Origin: UBA12077 sp963665525
GTDB taxonomy: Bacteria > Bacteroidota > Bacteroidia > Bacteroidales > UBA12077
NCBI GenBank assembly: GCA_963665525.1
Contig: OY762280.1
Location: 4,278,001 to 4,342,000 of the forward strand
Direction of reading: 5' to 3'
Length of the DNA stretch: 64,000 nt
The first letter of the stretch is position 1. Each line of letters opens with the position of its first letter. The translations under genes were made by a program, and so were the position numbers. Of the stretch, positions 26,042-35,610 are shown in pieces. The notes beneath the pieces are model-generated. The model was not told the DNA's origin, ran no database searches, and saw nothing but the letters and a program-made list of their open reading frames with translations.

Positions 26042-28792
26042 ATGAGACATCTAACACTATTTTTTGTTCTCTCAATGTTTTTTGTTTTTCCAACATGGGC
26101 CCAAACAGGTACTATAAAAGGAACAGTAATGGATAGTAAATCTGTTCAAGCTGTTTCTGATATTTATGTGCTGGTTGATGGTACTAATATTGAAGGATTG
26201 ACAAATGCTAAAGGAGAATTTACATTGGAAAATGTTCCTGCTGGATCAGGAAAATTGATTTTTACAGGATCAGAATATGAAACTTTGGAAAAAGACTTTC
26301 AATTATCAAAAGATCAGATTTTGGATTTGGGTACTGTGAGTTTAAACTTCGAAGGAGATCAAAAAGATCTTATGAACGATCTGCCTATGATTGTTCTTGA
26401 AGAATCGGATCTTGAAGAAGAAGAAGGCTCTCAGGCTATGAGTGGATTGCTGCAATCATCAGATGATGTTTATTCTGAAATTACAGCTTATACTTTTGGT
26501 GCTGTTCGATTTAGAAATCGTGGTTACGATTCTGAAAATACAGCGATTTATTTCAACGGTATTGAAATGAATGATTTGGAGACTGGTAGAGCTAATTATG
26601 GAAACTGGGGCGGATTAAATGATGTGATGAGAAATAAAGAAATTTATTTCGGTCAAGATAACAATGATCTAAATATGCAATATTTAGGTGGTGGTGCTAA
26701 TATATTAACCAAAGCTTCCGATTATCGTCCTGGAATAAAAGTTTCTTATATGAATCGTTTGGCAAATTATAAGAATCGTGTAATGGCAACTGCTTCAACC
26801 GGATTAATGGACAATGGTTGGGCGTTTACTATTTCAGGATCTTACCGCTGGGCACAAGAAGGTTATGTTGAGGGAACGGATTACAATGCTAAAGCAATGT
26901 TTTTAGCAGTTGAAAAAGTGTTAAACGAAAAACATACTTTATCGCTAACCGCTTTTGCAACACCAAACAAACGTGGTAAATTAATAGGTTCAACACAGGA
27001 AGCTTACGATTTAGCTGGATCAAATTACTACAATGCAAACTGGGGATATCAGGCTGGTGAAGTAAGAAATGCCAGAGTAGCTGACGATTTTAAACCATAT
27101 ATCATGTTAAATCATGTGTGGGATATTAATGAAAAGATGGAGTTAAATACATCAGTATCCTATTCATTTGGTCGTGATGGAAATACAGCTTTAAACTGGG
27201 CTAATGCAGAAGATCCTCGTCCTAATTATTATAGATATCTACCATATTATAATCGTGATGATGATAATTATGAGGGTTGGACACAACAGCAAGTTGATTG
27301 GGATAAGATGTATCAGGCAAATGATGATGAATATAGGCCAGTTTATAATGTGGATGGTATTGAAGGGAATGATTTTTATGGAATAGTTTCTAAATATATG
27401 GTTGAAGATAGAAGAATTGATCATAACCAGATTTCTGCTAATATGAATTTTAATTATGAATTTAATGAAGATCTTAACCTTTTGGCAAATGTTAATTATA
27501 GCAATTATGTGGGACGTCATTTTAAGGAAGTTAATGATTTGTTGGGTGGTGATTACTGGCTCGATGTAGATAAATTTGCGGAAGGAGATGTAGTTGATTT
27601 GGAGAATGATGAAGAAATTCCAGATTATGCACAAAGCGATTTAAATAATCCAAATAGACTTGCTAGAGAAGGTGATGTTTTTGGCTATGATTATGATGCC
27701 AATATTCAAAAAATTGGAGGTTTTGCTAAAGCTGATTATACTTATGGAGATGCAGATGCATACCTTGGTGTAGGATTAACACATACTTCTTTTTATCGTA
27801 CTGGTAATATGATGGTTGGTAAATTCCCAACCGAATCGTATGGTGATTCTGAAAAACAAAATTATTTGAACTATAGCGTAAGAGGTGGTTTAACATATAA
27901 AATTACAGGTCGCCATATTGTTTATGCAAATGCTGCTTATTTAACTCGTGCTCCTTATTTCGACGATGCTTATGTATCTCCACGTACGAGAGATCATTTA
28001 GTTGATGGATTAACCGATGAAAAAATTATGAGTTTTGATGTAAATTACCTAGCTCGACTTCCAAAAATTACGGCTCGTCTTTCTGGATATTATACTACAT
28101 TCAAAGATCAAACAGATGTCATGAGTTTCTATCATGATGGCTATAAGAACTTTGTGAATTATGCAATGACAGGAATGGATAAAAAGCATTTCGGAATGGA
28201 GTTTGGAATTGAAGGGAAAGTAACTTCTACAATTACTCTTTCTGGTGCTGCTGCTCTTGGTCAGTATACCTGGGATTCTCGTCCTACAGTGAGTATTACT
28301 CGTGATAATAATTCTGAATCATTGGCAACAAACGAAATTGTTTATGTAAAGGATTATAGAGTTGATGGAACGCCACAAACTGCCCTTTCTTTTGGTGCTG
28401 AATATCGTGCTCCAAAAAACTGGTGGCTTGCAGCAGACTTTAATTATTTCGATAATGCGTATTTGAGTTTTAACCCTGCAAGAAGAACTTCGCTGGCTGT
28501 TGAAGGACTAGATTTAGATTCTGATCTTGCAGATCAGATTTTAAGTCAGGAAAAATTTCCAAGTTCGTATACTGTTAATTTAAAGGCCGGAAAATCATGG
28601 TATCTTGGTGATTATTACGTAAGTCTTTTCGCAGTCGTAAATAATGTACTAGACGATACAGATATTAAAACCGGAGGATACGAACAATTACGTTTCGATT
28701 ATGAAAATAAAGACGTAAACAAGTATCCTGCAAATTATTTTTACATGTATGGAAGAACTTACATGTTAATATTAACCATTGCTTTAGATTAA
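26042..28792 (+). CDS. TonB-dependent receptor of the endonuclease/DUF5689 locus
   Basis: 916 residues. Signal peptide MRHLTLFFVLSMFFVFPTWAQ, then a carboxypeptidase-like domain (about 24-105, GTIKGTVMDSKSVQAVSDIY), a plug with an acidic linker (LEESDLEEEEGSQ) and FRNRGYDSENTAIYFNGIEM, and a barrel to the terminal MLILTIALD strand. It lacks an obvious SusD partner; the lipoprotein that follows after 22 bases is DUF5689. The ligand is unknown; the divergent secreted nuclease points to nucleic-acid fragments or organic phosphate (inference). Confidence 0.9.
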   Translation: MRHLTLFFVLSMFFVFPTWAQTGTIKGTVMDSKSVQAVSDIYVLVDGTNIEGLTNAKGEFTLENVPAGSGKLIFTGSEYETLEKDFQLSKDQILDLGTVSLNFEGDQKDLMNDLPMIVLEESDLEEEEGSQAMSGLLQSSDDVYSEITAYTFGAVRFRNRGYDSENTAIYFNGIEMNDLETGRANYGNWGGLNDVMRNKEIYFGQDNNDLNMQYLGGGANILTKASDYRPGIKVSYMNRLANYKNRVMATASTGLMDNGWAFTISGSYRWAQEGYVEGTDYNAKAMFLAVEKVLNEKHTLSLTAFATPNKRGKLIGSTQEAYDLAGSNYYNANWGYQAGEVRNARVADDFKPYIMLNHVWDINEKMELNTSVSYSFGRDGNTALNWANAEDPRPNYYRYLPYYNRDDDNYEGWTQQQVDWDKMYQANDDEYRPVYNVDGIEGNDFYGIVSKYMVEDRRIDHNQISANMNFNYEFNEDLNLLANVNYSNYVGRHFKEVNDLLGGDYWLDVDKFAEGDVVDLENDEEIPDYAQSDLNNPNRLAREGDVFGYDYDANIQKIGGFAKADYTYGDADAYLGVGLTHTSFYRTGNMMVGKFPTESYGDSEKQNYLNYSVRGGLTYKITGRHIVYANAAYLTRAPYFDDAYVSPRTRDHLVDGLTDEKIMSFDVNYLARLPKITARLSGYYTTFKDQTDVMSFYHDGYKNFVNYAMTGMDKKHFGMEFGIEGKVTSTITLSGAAALGQYTWDSRPTVSITRDNNSESLATNEIVYVKDYRVDGTPQTALSFGAEYRAPKNWWLAADFNYFDNAYLSFNPARRTSLAVEGLDLDSDLADQILSQEKFPSSYTVNLKAGKSWYLGDYYVSLFAVVNNVLDDTDIKTGGYEQLRFDYENKDVNKYPANYFYMYGRTYMLILTIALD

Positions 28793-28814
28793 AAAATAAA
28801 AAATTAAATATATC

Positions 28815-30335
28815 ATGAAAAAGATGAATAAACTTTCAAAAATGTTAACATTAATGCTGGCTATAGCAGCTACAATGTTTTCTTGTGTTGAAGATGATTA
28901 TGACAAGCCTGATATTCAAGAGATTCCAGTTGGTGAGGTGTATACTATTGCTCAGGTAAAAGATTTTTACAATAATAACGGTGGCGATTATACCTTTCTT
29001 GAAGATGCTTCTGTTTATGGAACAGTTACTATGGACGAAGAAACAGACAATAGTTATAAAACTCCATTTATCCAGGATCATACCGGAGGTATTGCGGTAT
29101 TTTTAAATACATCAGGTGGATTATATATTGGTGATTCTGTTCGTGTATACCTTAAGGATCTGAAAATTATGCAGTATAGTGACCTATTTCAGATTAATGA
29201 TGTTACAGGGTCAAATGGTGTGGATGTAGACGACAATGTAATTAAACAAGGGTATAGTAATCCTTTGGTTCCAGAAGAGGCAACAATTGCTGAAATAATT
29301 GCAAATGATGATTCAAAAGCATATTACCAGGGACGTTTAGTAAAAATAACTAATGTTCAGTTTCTTGAAACTGATACGGCTGGAACATTGGCTTATCCTG
29401 ATACGCAAGAGTCTGAAAACAGAAAACTTCAAGATGCTAATGATAAACAGCTAATTGTTCGTACTAGTGGATATGCTTCATTTGCCGGGAATAGTGTGCC
29501 TGATGGAAGTGGTTCAATAGTTGGGATTATTAGCCAATTCGGTGATGATATGCAATTAATTATTCGTAGAATGAGAGAAGTTGAGATGAATAATGAAAGA
29601 TTTGAAGTGACCGGTGGTGGCTCAGGAAATGCTCCTACTCCAAATACTACAATAGATGAATTAAAAGCATTATTTACAGGAGGTTCTTATGATTTTCAAC
29701 AAATAAATGGTAATGTCGTAATTGAAGGAACAGTAGTTGCTAATGACCAGAATGGAAATTATTATAAAGCAATTGTTATTCAAGATGAAACATCTGGTAT
29801 AACATTAAAGATTAATGATTATGATCTTTTTGAAAATTTCCAGGTTGGTAGAAAAGTAGTTATTGATTGTAATGGCTTATATGTAGGTGCTTATGCTGAT
29901 TTAATTCAATTAGGTGCAACTTACGATGATAATGGAACAGAAAAGTTCGGTGGTATTCAACCAGGTGTTTTAGACAATTATGTGTACCGTCTTGATGATA
30001 TCACTCCATTAACCCCAACAATAGTAACTATTCCTGAAATTACAGATAATTATTTAGGTATGTTGATTCAAATCGATGATGTTCAGTTTGCAGATGCTTA
30101 TATTGGTAATGATTATTTAGGAGGTGGTGATGCAAATTATAATATTGATTTAGAAGATTGTTCAGGAAATACTATAATTGTTAGGACTAGTTCTTATGCT
30201 GATTATGCTTCTGACATAATTGAAACAGGCAAAGGAACATTTATTGGAGTATTAGCAAAATATTTTGATGATTATCAGCTATACATAAGAGATATTGATG
30301 AATTAGATATGACAGGTCCAAGGTGCTCTAAATAA
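28815..30335 (+). CDS. Duplicated DUF5689 lipoprotein
   Basis: 506 residues with a lipobox TMFSC (Cys24) and acidic VEDDYD after it. The mature protein contains two similar halves about 237 residues apart: FIQDHTGGIAVFL near residue 85 and VIQDETSGITLKI near 322; IVRTSGYASF near 217 and IVRTSSYADY near 456. Each half looks like DUF5689 with an OB-like beta-barrel (GTVTMDEETDNSYKT / GTVVANDQNGNYYKA). It sits where SusD-type binding lipoproteins sit, after a TonB receptor, so a surface ligand-binding role is likely. Confidence 0.8.
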   Translation: MKKMNKLSKMLTLMLAIAATMFSCVEDDYDKPDIQEIPVGEVYTIAQVKDFYNNNGGDYTFLEDASVYGTVTMDEETDNSYKTPFIQDHTGGIAVFLNTSGGLYIGDSVRVYLKDLKIMQYSDLFQINDVTGSNGVDVDDNVIKQGYSNPLVPEEATIAEIIANDDSKAYYQGRLVKITNVQFLETDTAGTLAYPDTQESENRKLQDANDKQLIVRTSGYASFAGNSVPDGSGSIVGIISQFGDDMQLIIRRMREVEMNNERFEVTGGGSGNAPTPNTTIDELKALFTGGSYDFQQINGNVVIEGTVVANDQNGNYYKAIVIQDETSGITLKINDYDLFENFQVGRKVVIDCNGLYVGAYADLIQLGATYDDNGTEKFGGIQPGVLDNYVYRLDDITPLTPTIVTIPEITDNYLGMLIQIDDVQFADAYIGNDYLGGGDANYNIDLEDCSGNTIIVRTSSYADYASDIIETGKGTFIGVLAKYFDDYQLYIRDIDELDMTGPRCSK

Positions 30336-30343
30336 AAACTAAA

Positions 30344-30370
30344 AACCGAAGCCATGGCTTCGGTTTTTTT
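30344..30370 (+). terminator. Terminator of the DUF5689 operon
   Basis: AACCGAAGCC (30344-30353) and GGCTTCGGTT (30356-30365) form a perfect 10-base stem with a 2-base AT gap between the arms, followed by a T-run to 30371. Confidence 0.85.
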
Positions 30371-30375
30371 TATGA

Positions 30376-30404
30376 CTTTTCCAAAGTTTAAAACTTTGGA
30401 AAAG
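30376..30404. terminator. Perfect 14-base hairpin at the dinB end
   Basis: CTTTTCCAAAGTTT and AAACTTTGGAAAAG pair without mismatch around one base. It lies between the DUF5689 terminator and the dinB stop; no T-run follows it on the minus strand, so its role as terminator is uncertain. Confidence 0.45.
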
Positions 30405-30410
30405 ATTTGA

Positions 30411-31508
30411 TTACCTATCTGGAAAATCAATTTTTAACTGAATAGCAATATCAGTTTCAAGATTCTTTTCTTCGGTATTAAGTTTGCCCATAGAAATTCC
30501 CAATAAACGAACAGGTTTTTCAATTTTACTCTGATTTATTAATTCAGTAACGGTCTCAAAAATATGTTTTTTGTTTTCATGCCAGCTTTCAGTGGTTTTT
30601 GATCTGCTTTGTATTGTAAAATCATTATGTTTAATCTTAACAGTTATGGTTTTTCCTTTTACATCAGATTTCTTGATGCGTCTTTCAAGTTCTTCAGCTA
30701 TACTTTCAAGTTTAGATAAGATTTCTTCTTTTGTGTGCAAATCATTCGAAAAAGTGCGTTCTGCTGCAATCGATTTTCGTATTCTGTTAGGTTTAACCTC
30801 GCTGTGTTGTATGCCACGAACTATTTGGTAAAAGTGTTTACCAGACTTTCCAAAGTTTCTTTCTAAAAATTCAATGCTTTGTTTTTTTAAATCTTTTCCA
30901 TGAAAAATCCCCAAACTATTCATCTTTTGTGCCGTAACCTTTCCAATCCCAAAAAACTTATGAACTGGTAATTCTTCCAGAAAAGTTAAAACATCTTCAG
31001 GTAAAATAGTTTTTTGTCCATTGGGTTTATTAATATCGGAAGCAATTTTTGCGGTGAATTTATTAATTGAAATACCAGCAGATGCTTTTAATCCGACCTC
31101 AACAAATATTCTATTTCTAATTTCCTTAGCTAATCGTGTTGCTGAACTAATGTTTTTCTTATTTTCAGTAACATCTAAAAAAGCTTCATCTAAAGAAAGG
31201 GGTTCAACTAAATCGGTATATTCGTAAAATATTTCACGAATTTTTAGAGAAAGCTCTTTGTATCTTTCAAAACGAGGCTTAACAAAAATTAAATCGGGGC
31301 AAAGTCGTTTAGCTGTAACACTTGGCATAGCAGATCTTACTCCAAACTTTCTGGCTTCGTAGCTTGCTGCTGCAATTACTCCTCTTTTTGAATCGCCACC
31401 AACAGCAACCGGTTTTCCTAATAAATCAGGATTATCCATTTGTTCTACAGATGCATAAAAAGCATCCATATCAATATGGATAATTTTTCTGATAGGAAGT
31501 TCTTGCAT
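30411..31508 (-). CDS. dinB: DNA polymerase IV (Y family)
   Basis: 365 residues. Error-prone translesion polymerase. Catalytic stretches: IIHIDMDAFYASVEQMD at the start with the first aspartate, and LVEPLSLDEAFLDVTEN with the second acidic pair. The helix-hairpin-helix part KFFGIGKVTAQKMNSLGI and the little-finger domain (KTITVKIKHNDFTIQSRSK) follow. The C-terminus is short and shows no clear beta-clamp pentapeptide. It lies downstream of kdsB, separated by a terminator hairpin. Confidence 0.96.
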   Translation of the reverse strand: MQELPIRKIIHIDMDAFYASVEQMDNPDLLGKPVAVGGDSKRGVIAAASYEARKFGVRSAMPSVTAKRLCPDLIFVKPRFERYKELSLKIREIFYEYTDLVEPLSLDEAFLDVTENKKNISSATRLAKEIRNRIFVEVGLKASAGISINKFTAKIASDINKPNGQKTILPEDVLTFLEELPVHKFFGIGKVTAQKMNSLGIFHGKDLKKQSIEFLERNFGKSGKHFYQIVRGIQHSEVKPNRIRKSIAAERTFSNDLHTKEEILSKLESIAEELERRIKKSDVKGKTITVKIKHNDFTIQSRSKTTESWHENKKHIFETVTELINQSKIEKPVRLLGISMGKLNTEEKNLETDIAIQLKIDFPDR

Positions 31509-31513
31509 GGTTT

Positions 31514-31551
31514 AATAAAAATCTTTTCTAAAGGTTAAATCCTTAGAAAAG
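31514..31551 (-). terminator. Terminator of kdsB
   Basis: CTTTTCTAAAGG (31523-31534) and CCTTAGAAAAG (31541-31551) pair with a single bulged base; on the minus strand ATTTTTATT follows. It begins right after the kdsB stop. Confidence 0.65.
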
Positions 31552-32292
31552 CTATAGATTTAAAATTCTTTCTAAATCTTCAGGAGTATCAACTCCCAAC
31601 GAGTCAAAATTTGTCTTAGCAACTTTTATTTGATAGCCATTTTCAATCCAGCGCATTTGTTCCAGTGATTCTGCTAATTCAATGTGTGATTGCTCTAGTT
31701 TGGTGAGTTGAATTAAAGTTTCAGTTTTATAAGCATACATTCCAATATGCCGGTAAAAATCATATTTTAAATGCCATTCTGGTTTTTCTACATTTCTTAA
31801 ATAAGGAATGGGCGATCGACTAAAACAGATTGCATGCATATTTTTGTTGAAAGTAACCTTAGGCTTATTGGCATCAAAAATATCTTCAGTAGTATCTATC
31901 TTTTTGACCAATGTAGCAATGCTGGTTTTTTCATCCTCGAAACATGATTTAATTTCCTCAATCTGTTCTGGTTGAATAAAAGGTTCATCTCCTTGTATAT
32001 TAATTACAACATCGTATTTGTTACCTGTTTCTTTTTGAATTAATTCAATAGCCTCAGCAAGTCGATCTGTTCCGCTCTGGTGATCTTCTCTGGTTATGAT
32101 TACATTTCCTCCAAAAGCTTTTACCTCTTCAAAAATTCGCTTGTCATCAGTAGCAACATAAACGGTATCTAATGCTTTTTTTGTTTGCTGATAAACTCTC
32201 TCTATCATGCTTTTGCCATGAATCATTGCTAATGGTTTTCCCGGGAATCGGGAAGATGCATATCTGGCCGGAATAATTCCAATAAATTTCAT
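31552..32292 (-). CDS. kdsB: 3-deoxy-manno-octulosonate cytidylyltransferase
   Basis: 246 residues. It activates Kdo with CTP to CMP-Kdo for lipopolysaccharide inner core. Family motifs: IPARYASSRFPGKPLAMI (nucleotide loop), YVATDDKRI, DVVINIQGDEPFI (metal aspartate), CFSRSPIPY, RHIGMYAYKTETLI and GVDTPEDLERI at the end. It is monocistronic and divergent from the sigma-54 activator gene that begins the lptE cluster; both sides concern the outer membrane. Confidence 0.97.
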   Translation of the reverse strand: MKFIGIIPARYASSRFPGKPLAMIHGKSMIERVYQQTKKALDTVYVATDDKRIFEEVKAFGGNVIITREDHQSGTDRLAEAIELIQKETGNKYDVVINIQGDEPFIQPEQIEEIKSCFEDEKTSIATLVKKIDTTEDIFDANKPKVTFNKNMHAICFSRSPIPYLRNVEKPEWHLKYDFYRHIGMYAYKTETLIQLTKLEQSHIELAESLEQMRWIENGYQIKVAKTNFDSLGVDTPEDLERILNL

Positions 32293-32449
32293 AAATCAAT
32301 ATTTTATTCTAAAAGCAAAATTAACATTAAACTTGAAACCTGTAACTTTTATCTTTTTACTTTTTGCTTTAATCTTGGTTTTCTGCCTTAATGACAGCAG
32401 TAAAATCTTAAATTTAGTTAAAAAACAGAGATTACAAATTTAAAAATTG

Positions 32450-32457
32450 TAATTTTG
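32450..32457 (+). promoter_or_regulatory. -7 promoter box upstream of the sigma-54 activator gene
   Basis: TAATTTTG matches TAnnTTTG, 36 bases before the ATG at 32493. No -33 match. Confidence 0.35.
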
Positions 32458-32492
32458 TCATGTACTTTAAATTAAACTAAAACAGAATCTCA

Positions 32493-33722
32493 ATGGATAT
32501 TCAGAAAATAAAACAACGATTTGGAATTATTGGGAATTCGCATGGATTAAATCGTGCTATTGATGTTGCGGCACAAGTTGCTCCAACCGATCTTTCAGTA
32601 TTGATTACAGGTGAGAGTGGAACAGGGAAGGAAGTATTTCCGCAGATTATCCATCATTTTAGTTCAAGAAAACATGGTAAGTATATTCCGGTAAATTGCG
32701 GAGCAATACCTGACGGAACAATCGATTCGGAACTTTTTGGTCACGAAAAAGGTTCTTTTACAGGTGCTCATGATAGTCGCCAGGGATATTTTGAGGTAGC
32801 TAATAATGGTACCATCTTTCTGGATGAATTAGCAGAGTTACCAATGCCTACACAGGTTAGACTTCTTAGGGTATTAGAATCAGGAGAGTTTCTTAGAGTA
32901 GGATCATCGAAAGTGCAAAAAACAAATGTACGTGTAATTGCTGCAACAAATGTTGATCTTGTTAAAGCTATTGAAGAAAATAAATTCCGTGAAGATTTAT
33001 ACTATCGTTTAAATACGGTACCAATAGTTATTCCTCCATTAAAAGAACGAGAAGATGATATTTATCTATTATTTAGAAAATTTGCTACTGATTTTGCTGA
33101 ACGTTACAGGATGCCTCCTATAAGTTTAGGTTCTGAGGCCCGAAGAATACTTGATAATTATGAATGGCCGGGTAATGTAAGGCAGCTAAAGAATATTACT
33201 GAACAGCTTTCGGTTATTGAAGAGGAAAGAGTGATTACTGCCGATGTATTAAAAAAATATTTACCGGATTATTATCCTAATAAGTTGCCTGCTCTTTATA
33301 AAAATGATTTAGTTGATGAGAAAACTTTTTCAACTGAACGGGAGATTCTTTACCAGTTTTTATTCGATATGAAATCGGATTTAAATAATTTGAAAAAGTT
33401 GGTTCATGAAATTATTGATAAGGGCGCAAATATATCTGATTTAGAAGATGCAGAGCGTTTAATACGTAATATGGATCAAGTGCCTGCGCCAATTTATAAC
33501 AATCCGGTTGTTCATCCTCCACAGGACTCCCAGGTGGATGATTCACATATTGAAGATACTGAAGAGTTTATTGAAGAATCACTTTCTTTAGAAGAAAAAG
33601 AAATAGAACTCATAAAGAAAGCTCTTGAAAAGCATAATGGTAAGCGAAAATATGCAGCACAGGATTTAGGAATTTCAGAGCGAACTTTATACAGAAAAAT
33701 AAAAGAATACGACATTAATTAA
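32493..33722 (+). CDS. Sigma-54 interaction-domain transcription activator without receiver domain
   Basis: 409 residues. The AAA+ central domain covers about 12-240: Walker A TGESGTGKE (about 40-47), the sigma-54 loop ELFGHEKGSFTGA, Walker B GTIFLDELAELP and the arginine-finger stretch KFREDLYYRLN. There is no receiver or PAS domain in front, so control must come from another protein or a constitutive role. After an acidic linker of about 120 residues a Fis-type helix-turn-helix ends the protein (KYAAQDLGISERTLYRKIKE). First gene of a cluster with lptE, a TPR protein and secG. Confidence 0.93.
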   Translation: MDIQKIKQRFGIIGNSHGLNRAIDVAAQVAPTDLSVLITGESGTGKEVFPQIIHHFSSRKHGKYIPVNCGAIPDGTIDSELFGHEKGSFTGAHDSRQGYFEVANNGTIFLDELAELPMPTQVRLLRVLESGEFLRVGSSKVQKTNVRVIAATNVDLVKAIEENKFREDLYYRLNTVPIVIPPLKEREDDIYLLFRKFATDFAERYRMPPISLGSEARRILDNYEWPGNVRQLKNITEQLSVIEEERVITADVLKKYLPDYYPNKLPALYKNDLVDEKTFSTEREILYQFLFDMKSDLNNLKKLVHEIIDKGANISDLEDAERLIRNMDQVPAPIYNNPVVHPPQDSQVDDSHIEDTEEFIEESLSLEEKEIELIKKALEKHNGKRKYAAQDLGISERTLYRKIKEYDIN

Positions 33723-33724
33723 TT

Positions 33725-34231
33725 ATGAAAAGGAAATTATTCTATACAATTATATTATCAATCCTACTTAACCAGGCTTGTACCATAAGTTATTCATTAA
33801 CCGGTGCATCAATTGCACCTGAAGTTAAAACAGTATCTGTTGAGCATTTTGTGAACAGGGCTCCTTTAGGAGTTGCAAATTTGGAGCAGTATTTTACTGA
33901 TGAGTTAAAAGATAAGTTCAAATCGCAAACTAGCTTAACTTTGGTTAATGGTGAAGGTCATTTGAATTTCTCAGGAGAAATTACCAAGTATTTTACTAAA
34001 CCAATGGCTATAACCGGTGATGAAACAGCTGCACAGAACAGACTTACAATCACAGTAAAAGTACATTTTACAAATGAGTTTGAGCCACAATATAACTTTG
34101 ATACTGATTTTTCACAATATGCAGATTATGATAGTAATCAGGATTTATCGGCAGTGGAACAAACATTAATGGAAGAGATTGTAGAAAAACTAATTGAAGA
34201 TATTTTTAATAAATCAGTTGTAAACTGGTAG
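33725..34231 (+). CDS. lptE: LptE-family lipopolysaccharide assembly lipoprotein
   Basis: 168 residues. A lipoprotein signal with NQACTISYSLTGASIAPEVKT gives Cys19 and the typical LptE opening (YSLTGASI). The LptE core follows (TVSVEHFVNRAPLGVANLEQYF, LVNGEGHLNFSGEIT and TVKVHFTNEFEPQYNFDTDFS). It should plug LptD for LPS insertion into the outer membrane. It starts 2 bases after the sigma-54 activator stop and 1 base before the TPR gene: tight co-transcription. LptE is poorly conserved, so the call rests on layout and neighbours. Confidence 0.8.
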   Translation: MKRKLFYTIILSILLNQACTISYSLTGASIAPEVKTVSVEHFVNRAPLGVANLEQYFTDELKDKFKSQTSLTLVNGEGHLNFSGEITKYFTKPMAITGDETAAQNRLTITVKVHFTNEFEPQYNFDTDFSQYADYDSNQDLSAVEQTLMEEIVEKLIEDIFNKSVVNW

Positions 34232-34232
34232 T

Positions 34233-35228
34233 ATGATGAGCGAATTAAGTATTCTGAAATATATTGAATCTCCGGGATTGTTAGCAAAACTAGAGCTTGA
34301 AGATTTAAAACGTTTTGTTGAAGAATATCCATTTTTTCAAACAGCTCATATGTTATTATTAAAGTCTCTTAAATTTCAGAATAGTGAAGATTTTCAGAAT
34401 CAGTTACAAAAATCTTCTATTTTTATTTCTGATCGCGATTTGCTTTTCAGGTTTCTAAATAAGGAATATGAAATAGAGGAAATAGAAGTTAAGAAAGAAA
34501 TATTAGTACCTCAGGAAGACAAAATAGAAATTCCGAATAACCCAGCCTTATTAAAAAATAAAAAAGTTAAACGTAAAATAAATGACAGCTTTGAAGGAAT
34601 GGGTGAAAATATTTCCGAAACATTAGCTTCGCAAATAGAATTTTCAGTTGTTAAAGATAAAGATAAACTACAGTATCCTTCCGAGATTTATTTTATTGAT
34701 GAGGAGCGTAACGGGAAAAATAATATAATTACCATTGATGCTGATCCTGAAAATGTAAAAGAAGGAATCAAGAAAAAAGATATTCTTTTAATTGAGGAAG
34801 AAGAGAGTTCTGCAAAAGAAGAGGATAAATCGGATGAATCGTTTGAGTTACTTGAAATAGAAAATGGTCAAGTAGAGAATAGTGAGAATGAAGAAAAGAA
34901 AATTGATAAGAAACAGTATTTTGATATATCAAGCTATTCAGAATCAGAGGAAGAACATCTTGAAGATGACCTAATTTCTAATTTCATTAAAAAGAATCCT
35001 CGTATCGAACGAAATGAAAGTAATGAAGAAAATCATAATTTAGCAGAGGAAAGTGTAAAGGATGATTCTAATTTATTATCAGAGACATTAATCAAAGTTT
35101 ATATCAAACAAGGCTTATTTGAGAAGGCAATTCAATCTTATGAGAAATTAAGTTTGAAATATCCAGAAAAAAATGTTTACTTTGCGAGTCAAATTAAAAT
35201 ATTAGAAGAAAAAATAAATAATCAATAA
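34233..35228 (+). CDS. Acidic protein with C-terminal TPR motif
   Basis: 331 residues, no signal peptide. The N-terminal 80 residues are helical (EDLKRFVEEYPFFQTAHMLL), the middle is highly acidic and low in complexity, and residues about 285-325 form a TPR (LIKVYIKQGLFEKAIQSYEK). A conserved DDLISNFIKKNPRIER element precedes it. Such a gene is regularly found between lptE and secG in Bacteroidota. Function unknown; a scaffold role is plausible. Confidence 0.75.
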   Translation: MMSELSILKYIESPGLLAKLELEDLKRFVEEYPFFQTAHMLLLKSLKFQNSEDFQNQLQKSSIFISDRDLLFRFLNKEYEIEEIEVKKEILVPQEDKIEIPNNPALLKNKKVKRKINDSFEGMGENISETLASQIEFSVVKDKDKLQYPSEIYFIDEERNGKNNIITIDADPENVKEGIKKKDILLIEEEESSAKEEDKSDESFELLEIENGQVENSENEEKKIDKKQYFDISSYSESEEEHLEDDLISNFIKKNPRIERNESNEENHNLAEESVKDDSNLLSETLIKVYIKQGLFEKAIQSYEKLSLKYPEKNVYFASQIKILEEKINNQ

Positions 35229-35240
35229 AAACATTTTGAA

Positions 35241-35588
35241 ATGTACGTATTAGTTTCAGTTTTAATCATTATTGCGAGTATATTACTAACATTGATCGTT
35301 TTAGTTCAGAACTCGAAGGGCGGAGGATTAGCTTCGAATTTTTCATCATCTAATCAAGTTATGGGTGTGAGAAAAACTGCAGATTTCTTGGAAAAAGCAA
35401 CCTGGACTTTAGCTATTGGTTTAGTTGTTTTATGTTTAGTTGCAGCAATGACAATTCCTAGAGGAGTAGTTGAGGAAAAATCAAAGATCGAACAACAAGT
35501 GAATAATGCTGTTGATCCTACTCAAATGCCGCAATTCCCAACTTCAGTTCCAGAAACTGAAGAAAACGGAGAGACAGAAGGTAACTAA
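35241..35588 (+). CDS. secG: Preprotein translocase subunit SecG
   Basis: 115 residues. Two membrane helices (about 1-22, VLIIIASILLTLIVLVQNSK; about 52-72, WTLAIGLVVLCLVAAM) frame the SecG hallmark NSKGGGLASNFSSSNQVMGVR. It boosts SecYEG translocation. The C-terminal tail is acidic and proline-rich (VPETEENGETEG). Last gene of the sigma-54-activator cluster, followed by a terminator. Confidence 0.93.
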   Translation: MYVLVSVLIIIASILLTLIVLVQNSKGGGLASNFSSSNQVMGVRKTADFLEKATWTLAIGLVVLCLVAAMTIPRGVVEEKSKIEQQVNNAVDPTQMPQFPTSVPETEENGETEGN

Positions 35589-35610
35589 TTTACAGTTTTT
35601 ATCATATATG

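Noticed and set aside
27239..27634. 131-residue antisense frame within the TonB receptor gene
   Set aside because: Composition is a shadow of Asp/Asn/Tyr-rich coding sequence on the other strand.
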